Assembly (NCBI RefSeq): GCF_033115175.1
Contig: NC_084827.1
Coordinates: 22,314,001 to 22,378,000, forward strand
Length of the DNA stretch: 64,000 nucleotides
From: Lepus europaeus
Lineage: Eukaryota; Chordata; Mammalia; Lagomorpha; Leporidae
Direction of reading: 5' to 3'
The number at the start of each line of letters is the position of its first letter. Positions within the stretch are counted from its first letter, which is position 1. Both the position numbers and the translations under genes were made by a program. Under the pieces are notes generated by a model. That model had not been told where the DNA came from and ran no database searches. It was given only the letters and a program-made list of their open reading frames with translations. Shown here in pieces: positions 58,797-64,000 of the stretch.

Positions 58797-60714
58797 ACCA
58801 TCTAATTTTTACCATAATTATTATAGAATTAATTTATATAGGGTTGTTATAAATACACCTTAGAAAGCTTGTTTGCATCAATAACCTGATACTAATTAGC
58901 TATATAAAATTTAGAACTGTGCAAACTATTTTTGCCTGTCTCCTCAATTATAACAACATATATAAAATGGATTAAATAGCATCCTGTAGTTGAATTTACT
59001 TTACAAATATGAAGAATCAGAGAGTAGGTTGGGAAATATCATTATGCTCTTACATATGCATATATTAAATGCATAAAATTTGTTCCCCTTATATAAACAA
59101 AAATGTAAAATTATATGATATTGAGTTAACAATATGTCCATGAGTAGAAAGTTTTGTTTACTGTGAAACCCCCAAAAAGGGTCTCTAAACTCCTGGATTT
59201 GTGCTAATTACCTGAGGAGTTGTAGTCTTTGTGCCCAACAAAATGCACGTGTGGCAACCTAAAGTAACAGGTAGGACATTCGAGGACTACTATTCAAATT
59301 TGCCGACTTCTGGGAACCTCAGCTTCTTATTCTGCTGGCACTTCCCACTGACCTTCTAGCCGTGCACAGTTCATTAGCTTCAGAGTGTGAGCATGAGCAG
59401 GGATGTGCACAGAGATGAAACTCAGCTCTTGTTATCTTCTTGTTATCAGCCTGTCAAATATTTGTGGGGGAGAGGCTTTACGTTTGCCTGTATCCTCTCA
59501 TTCAGGGAAAGGCTAAGAACGTAGTCCATAAATACTTAACTGGGTGTTCTGTGGACTGTGACATCAAATGGCTTCAAAGAGAGAGCAATGCAAAAGTGCA
59601 TTATAATCAGCATAATTGATTTCTGTTACTTGGAGCTATCATTATAACTGTTAACTTTTTCTTTTATATGTCTACCACACTACATATTTTATTAAGTGTT
59701 TATATGTATATATTTCAAAGTGATGGATATCTGTTGGTTATTGTACTAAGGGTCTATATATTTTGTTCCTGTGTTAAAACTACACAGATACTTAGAAATT
59801 TCTGTGGCTTAAAAATTGTGGAGAAAAATATGTAACATTCTAAACTCTGTAACCCTGATTTTCAAGCCAAAAAGAATAAATGAATGGGAAAAGGAAAAGC
59901 CCTGGATAGAATATGGGCTTTCTGAAAAAAAGGTTTTAAATTATCTGTCTTTAAGTGACTGAAAGAGGATTTTCAGTAAATACGTTCTGATTTAACCATT
60001 AATATCAAATGAAGCATCTTGTGAGGCAGACATAGCTGGAGGCATTGTTCAGAGCCCAGGTTTCTCACTGCTCCCTCTGGCACACACCACTGCAATCAGA
60101 TGGAGTTAACGAGCTTTCTGCTGTGCTTCCCCCGGTTGCAACTCTGGAAACTTTGGAATAGTTCTTCAAGAAACCCTTGATTAGGATTCCTCACAGTAGT
60201 CCAGCTATGAGGACACAGAGGGCAAATCCAGCTGTGACCATGGCTTTATATAAAAAACAAAGTTTGTTAATTAAAAAAGTCACTGCTATTGCTGAAGCCA
60301 ATTCTACAAAAACCCAATGACTTACTAGTGTAGACCGAACATCCTTATGGTAAAACAATGTAGTGCATTTATTTTGGTAATTCAATAGTGAGAAAATATA
60401 TTTGCATTTCCATGACACATTGAAGACCTGGCAGGAGTAGGGAGTCAACACATACTCTAAGGCCAAGTCAGGAGCGAATCCATGCTCAGGTGTATCTGAT
60501 CTTCTGTTTTCTGAGAAAATTTCCAGATCCTTGCACTGTGCAATACTCCATAGGAGAAATCTAAAATGGGATAAGTAGACAAGCCATAGACTGGAAAAAA
60601 AATGATTCATATTTGCATTTTATCTATGTAATGAAATCCTACAGATAACAATAAAGAGGAAAACTGCTCAATAAAAACATACGATTTGTGTTGATGTCGC
60701 AAAGAAGAAATTAA
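58797..60714. other. No recognised feature
   Basis: The longest non-repetitive-looking stretch in the window. A 139-aa - strand frame (60,610-60,191) lacks repeat homology visible to me and has no recognisable domain. No promoter or splice context supports it. Confidence 0.45.
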
Positions 60715-61017
60715 AAAATAATCCAATAACCACATGAGAAAGGTGTTAATCATTGTCATTTATTAGGAAATACAAATTAAAAATACACCAAAATGGTAAA
60801 GTTAAAAGCTGTCAATAGCAAATATTGACCAAAAAAATATGGAATAGCTAAGATACCCACACACTGCTAGAAAGACTGTAAAATGGTATGCAATTTTAGG
60901 TAATCCAACATGAAACATGTTGCTATAATATAGCCACAAATATATATATATATATATATATATATCCACCCAATTCTACTTCTACGTCTTTGTCAAAAAG
61001 AAATTATAACAATAGAG
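60715..61017 (+). mobile_element. Old L1 ORF2 C-terminal fragment
   Basis: 'tcatttattaggaaatacaa', 'cacactgctagaaagactgt', 'cacccaattctacttctacg' follow the L1 ORF2 3' region. A (TA)n run at 60,939-60,965 interrupts it. Confidence 0.65.
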
Positions 61018-61135
61018 TTCTTCAAAAAGTTTATGGATGATAGAATTAAAATGTATATTTTTGGCATAATTGAAAATGCATGTTTTTTCATAATATACAT
61101 TTCCATGAATTTTTGAAAAATTTTGCAGAAAAACA
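61018..61135. mobile_element. Palindromic MITE-like element
   Basis: 'ttcaaaaagtttatggatga' on the left and 'catttccatgaatttttgaa' on the right form imperfect inverted repeats about 110 bp apart. The family looks like a widespread small mammalian DNA element, but I cannot name it with confidence. Confidence 0.5.
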
Positions 61136-61144
61136 TTTCCCCAG

Positions 61145-61745
61145 AATTTTTGAAATATTTATTTGCTTATGTATTTGAGACATAGAGAGCTAGAAAATAA
61201 AAGAAAAAGAGAACTTGCATCTTCTGATTCTCTCCTCAAATAATGGATGGGGCAGGCAGGCTGTGGAAGATGGGAGACAAGAATTAATCCAGGTGTCCTA
61301 TGTGGGTGATAGGAACCAAATTACATGTGCCTGTATCACAGCCTCCCAGGATCTACATTAATAGGAAGCTAGAATCGAGAACCAAAGATACAAAGTGAAA
61401 CCAGAGCCTTTGACGTAGGTCCTGTGTGTCTTTTTTTTTTTTTTTTTAAGATTTATTTATTTATTTGACAGGTAGAGTTACTGACAATGAGAGGCAATGG
61501 CAGCAATGGCTGGAGCTGCGCCAATCCGAAGCCAGGAACCAGGAGCTTCTTCCAGTTCTTCGATGAGGGTGTAGGGGTCCAAGTGTCTGGGCCATCTTCT
61601 ACTGCTTTCCCAGGCCATAGCAGAGAGCTGGATGGGAAGAGGAGCAGCCCGGGACTCATATGGGATGTGGGTGCCACAGGCGGTGACTTAACGCGCTGTG
61701 CCACAGTGCTGCCTCAGGTGCTGTGCATCTTAGCAGGAGTCTTTT
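61145..61745 (-). mobile_element. Old CSINE split by a younger one
   Basis: Outer part 61,145-61,432 ('tatttatttgcttatgtatt', 'tgtcctatgtgggtgatagg', 'ctacattaataggaagctag') and a short head remnant after 61,731. The inner SINE is 61,433-61,715. Confidence 0.78.
61433..61715 (-). mobile_element. CSINE, older subtype, internally deleted, nested
   Basis: T run, 'aagatttatttatttatttg', then a deletion between 'ctgacaatgagagg' and 'caatggcagcaatggctgga'. Head '..gtgccacagtgctgcctc'. Imperfect target-site duplication AGGTCCTGTGTGTCTT (61417-61432) and AGGTGCTGTGCATCTT (61716-61731). Confidence 0.88.
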
Positions 61746-61785
61746 TAAAAATGTATTTACTTGAGGGAGGGAGGGAGGAAGAAAG
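61746..61785 (-). mobile_element. CSINE 3'-end scrap
   Basis: 'taaaaatgtatttacttgag' followed by (GGGA)n only, like the tail and purine tract of a C-repeat. Confidence 0.5.
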
Positions 61786-61932
61786 AAGTACATTGGACTC
61801 TTACATCAAAAATGTGCTAAAATCAACTCAAAATGCATTGAACACTTAAACATGAAACCTGAAACTTCCAAATTGCTGTAGGAAATCATACAGCTACAGG
61901 ATATGGCAATAGGCATCAATATTTTTTCTTTT

Positions 61933-62004
61933 CCTTCCTTCCTTCCTTCCTTCCTTCCTTCCTTCCTTCCTTCCTTCCTTCCTTCCTTCCTTCCTTCCTT
62001 CCTT
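61933..62004. repeat. (CCTT)18 microsatellite
   Basis: 72 bp of perfect CCTT units. In SINE sense it is (AAGG)n, in the position of the poly-A tail. Confidence 0.97.
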
Positions 62005-62334
62005 CTTTATTTGACAGGCAGAGTTTGACAGTGAGAGAGAGAGAGACAGAGAGAAAGGTCTTCCTTCCATTGGTTCACACCCCATATGGCCACCACGGCC
62101 AGCGTGCTGCACCGATCCAAAGCCAGGAACCAGCTGCTTCCTCCTGGTCTCCCTATGGGGCTGCAGGGCCCAAGCACTTGGGCCATCCTCCACTGCCTTC
62201 CTGGGCCACAGCAGAGAGCTGGACTGGAAGAGGAGCAACCAGGACACCCCAACCGGAGCACCCCAACTGGGACTAGAACCGGGGGTACTAGCACCGCAGG
62301 TGGAGGATTAGCCAAGTGAGCCATGGTGCTGGCC
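61933..62334 (-). mobile_element. CSINE, young subtype, with a (CCTT)n tail
   Basis: Tail replaced by (CCTT)18, then 'tttatttgacaggcagagtt', head '..gagccatggtgctggcc'. Target-site duplication TTTTTTCTTTT (61922-61932 and 62335-62345). In the L1. Confidence 0.93.
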
Positions 62335-63079
62335 TTTTTTCTTTTTAGATTTGATGCAAGAACTGCAGACAACAAAACTAAAAATAGACAAAAGGAATTA
62401 CAACAAGTAAAAAGGTGCTGCTCAGCAAAGGAAACAATCAGCAGGATGAAGAGATGGGCTACAGAATGGGAGAAAATATTCAGACTATACATCTGGTAAA
62501 GCTAATGTCCAAACAACAGAATAAATTCAAACAACTCTGTAGAAGCCATACAAATATTCTGATAAAAAACAGACATGGAATCTGACCAGATATTTATCAA
62601 AAGAAGACATTCAAAATTAACAAAAACAGATGTATAATAAGTGTCTAACTTGTTTAATCATTAGGGAAATGCAAATGAGAACCAAAATGAGATAACATTT
62701 CATATCTCAGATAGTTATTATAAAATATAAAAGATAAAAAATGTTAGGATGTAGAGGCAAGAAAACACTTCCACACTATTGGCAGAAGAATAAATGAGTA
62801 CAGTCATTATTGGAAAAACATATGGAGATTCCTCAAAATCACTAAAATGGAATCACCATATAATTTAGGTGTTTACAAAAATGTTAGAATCAGTTTATTT
62901 AGTAGATATCTACATTCTTTAATTACAGCACTAGTCACCCCATCCAAGTTATGGATCCAACGTAAGTTTCCATGAGCTGATGAATGGATTAAAAATGTAG
63001 TATAAACAAGGAATATTCAAAAATTTCATGTAAAATGCATGTTATTTTTTTTCATTCTCATTTGCATTGTAAATAATTT

Positions 63080-63405
63080 TGGAGCCAGTGCTTTAGCACA
63101 GTGTGTGAAACAACAACCTGCAGTGCCAGCATCCCACATGGATATGGGTTCGAGTCCCAGCTGCTCTACTTCCAATCCAGCTCCCTGCTGGGAAAGCAAT
63201 AAAAGATGGCCCAGAACTTCCTTGGCCCTTGCACCCATGTGGGAGATCCAGATGAAGCTCCTGGCTCCTGGCTCCAGCCTGGCGCAGCCCAGACCTTGCA
63301 GCCCTTTGGAGAGTGCAGATGGAAGACCTCTCTCTCTCTCTCTTTCTTTCTCTCTCTCTCTCTCTCTCTGCCTCTCCTTCTCTGAATTTCAAATAATAAA
63401 TTAAT
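63080..63405 (+). mobile_element. CSINE, older subtype
   Basis: Head 'ggagccagtgctttagcaca', B-box-like 'gggttcgagtcccag', long CT tract (63,329-63,370), tail 'caaataataaattaattttt'. Possible target-site duplication GTAAATAATTTT / ATAAATTAATTTTT. Confidence 0.92.
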
Positions 63406-63429
63406 TTTTACAAACTTAATTAATTGTAA

Positions 63430-64000
63430 TAGATTCAATAGAATTTGTAGATATAAGTTTAAGAACATAATAATATCCCCTTTCTTCCTCCCTCCCTCCT
63501 TTTCACCTTCCCTCCATGTTTCTTTTTTTTTTCAGTTTTTTGAGATAATATATTTTAAATTTATGTTACAGTTAAGAGCTTAATATTTTATCAAATATAT
63601 TTAAAAACAAAAAGACTCAAGTTTAGTGGGAATATAAACAATGGCTATAAACAACAATTGAATATATAAATAACCATTTCATCCATATAGTTTTTTTTTC
63701 AATTAGTCATTCATAATTTATTTCGGCAAAACAGAAGCTAGGACAATGTAGCATCTAAATATTTCCTGTGTTGTTACAAGATAATAATTACACTCATTTA
63801 GACTTTAAACCATCTCCTCCCAACAGTTTATGCACAGGAATAATTTTATACAGATAAATGAAATGCAAATAATTATACATTATATTTTTGTACTCTATTA
63901 TTTACCACCAATCTGGAAAAACATATGGTATATTGTCTTTTTGTGACAGGCTTATTTCACTAAGTATAATGATTTCCAGTTGCATCCATTTTGTTGCAAA
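63430..64000 (-). mobile_element. L1 3' end running off the window
   Basis: C-rich 'ttcctccctccctccttttc' and T-rich DNA, then '..tttcactaagtataatgatt', 'tccagttgcatccattttgt', the same junction block as 22,480-22,520 in the large - strand L1. The rest of the element lies to the right. Confidence 0.75.

Larger units (their letters stand above)
61786..63040 (+). mobile_element. Old L1 ORF2 C-terminal part, split by a SINE
   Basis: Left: 'aaaatcaactcaaaatgcat', 'aaacatgaaacctgaaactt'. Right: 'agcaaaggaaacaatcagca', 'ttatcaaaagaagacattca', 'gggaaatgcaaatgagaacc', 'tatggagattcctcaaaatc', in ORF2 order. Frames are broken. Confidence 0.82.

Noticed and set aside
61145-61785. Cluster of purine tracts and T runs as a regulatory region
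   Set aside because: Explained by nested SINE tails and GA/GGGA tracts.
1-64000. A new multi-gene or defence-type system
   Set aside because: No set of intact genes exists; the window is repeat-rich intergenic DNA of a mammal.

Overview
The window is non-coding nuclear DNA from a lagomorph, most likely a rabbit or hare (Leporidae). The main evidence is about 50 copies of the tRNA-derived C-repeat SINE (CSINE). The young subtype begins, in sense, 'gccggcgccgyggctcaatagg' (head fragments shown only) and ends '..cactctgcctgtc(A)n'. The older subtype ends in (AAATA)n plus 'aatcttt'. Rabbit-type LINE-1 3' ends also occur. No functional protein-coding gene, tRNA, rRNA or CRISPR array is visible. 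Nearly all longer open frames are SINE, L1 or pseudogene frames. The coordinates of old repeats are estimates by eye.

Layout: 1-2,993 is the 3' part of a decayed L1 on the + strand. 3-9.5 kb holds single-copy DNA, a MIR, an L1 3'-UTR scrap and six SINEs, two of them using the same target site. 10.1-12.9 kb holds a parent/daughter pair of SINE loci in opposite orientation; the daughter carries 5' flanking DNA of the parent. 14.3-22 kb is AT-rich, with SINEs and an old L1 3' end. 22.1-32.3 kb is one old, nearly full-length L1 on the - strand, interrupted by about eleven SINEs and an MLT1-type LTR. 33-43 kb has scattered SINEs, a MER2-like Tigger element, and L1M remnants. 43.3-46 kb is an old + strand L1M containing an HMGB1 processed pseudogene with a perfect 16-bp target-site duplication. 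46-59 kb holds SINEs and L1 3' ends, including a SINE with a 174-bp templated insertion copied from a locus 2.1 kb away. 60.7-64 kb holds old L1 pieces, nested SINEs, a long (CCTT)n tract and a final - strand L1 3' end that runs off the window.

Nothing here acts as a gene system. The biology is L1 machinery copying SINEs and one mRNA (HMGB1) into intergenic DNA, followed by nesting, transduction, repair patches and microsatellite growth. I found no convincing new molecular system. The best leads are the transduced SINE composite at 10.1 kb, the templated insertion at 48.8 kb, and several SINEs with odd termini.
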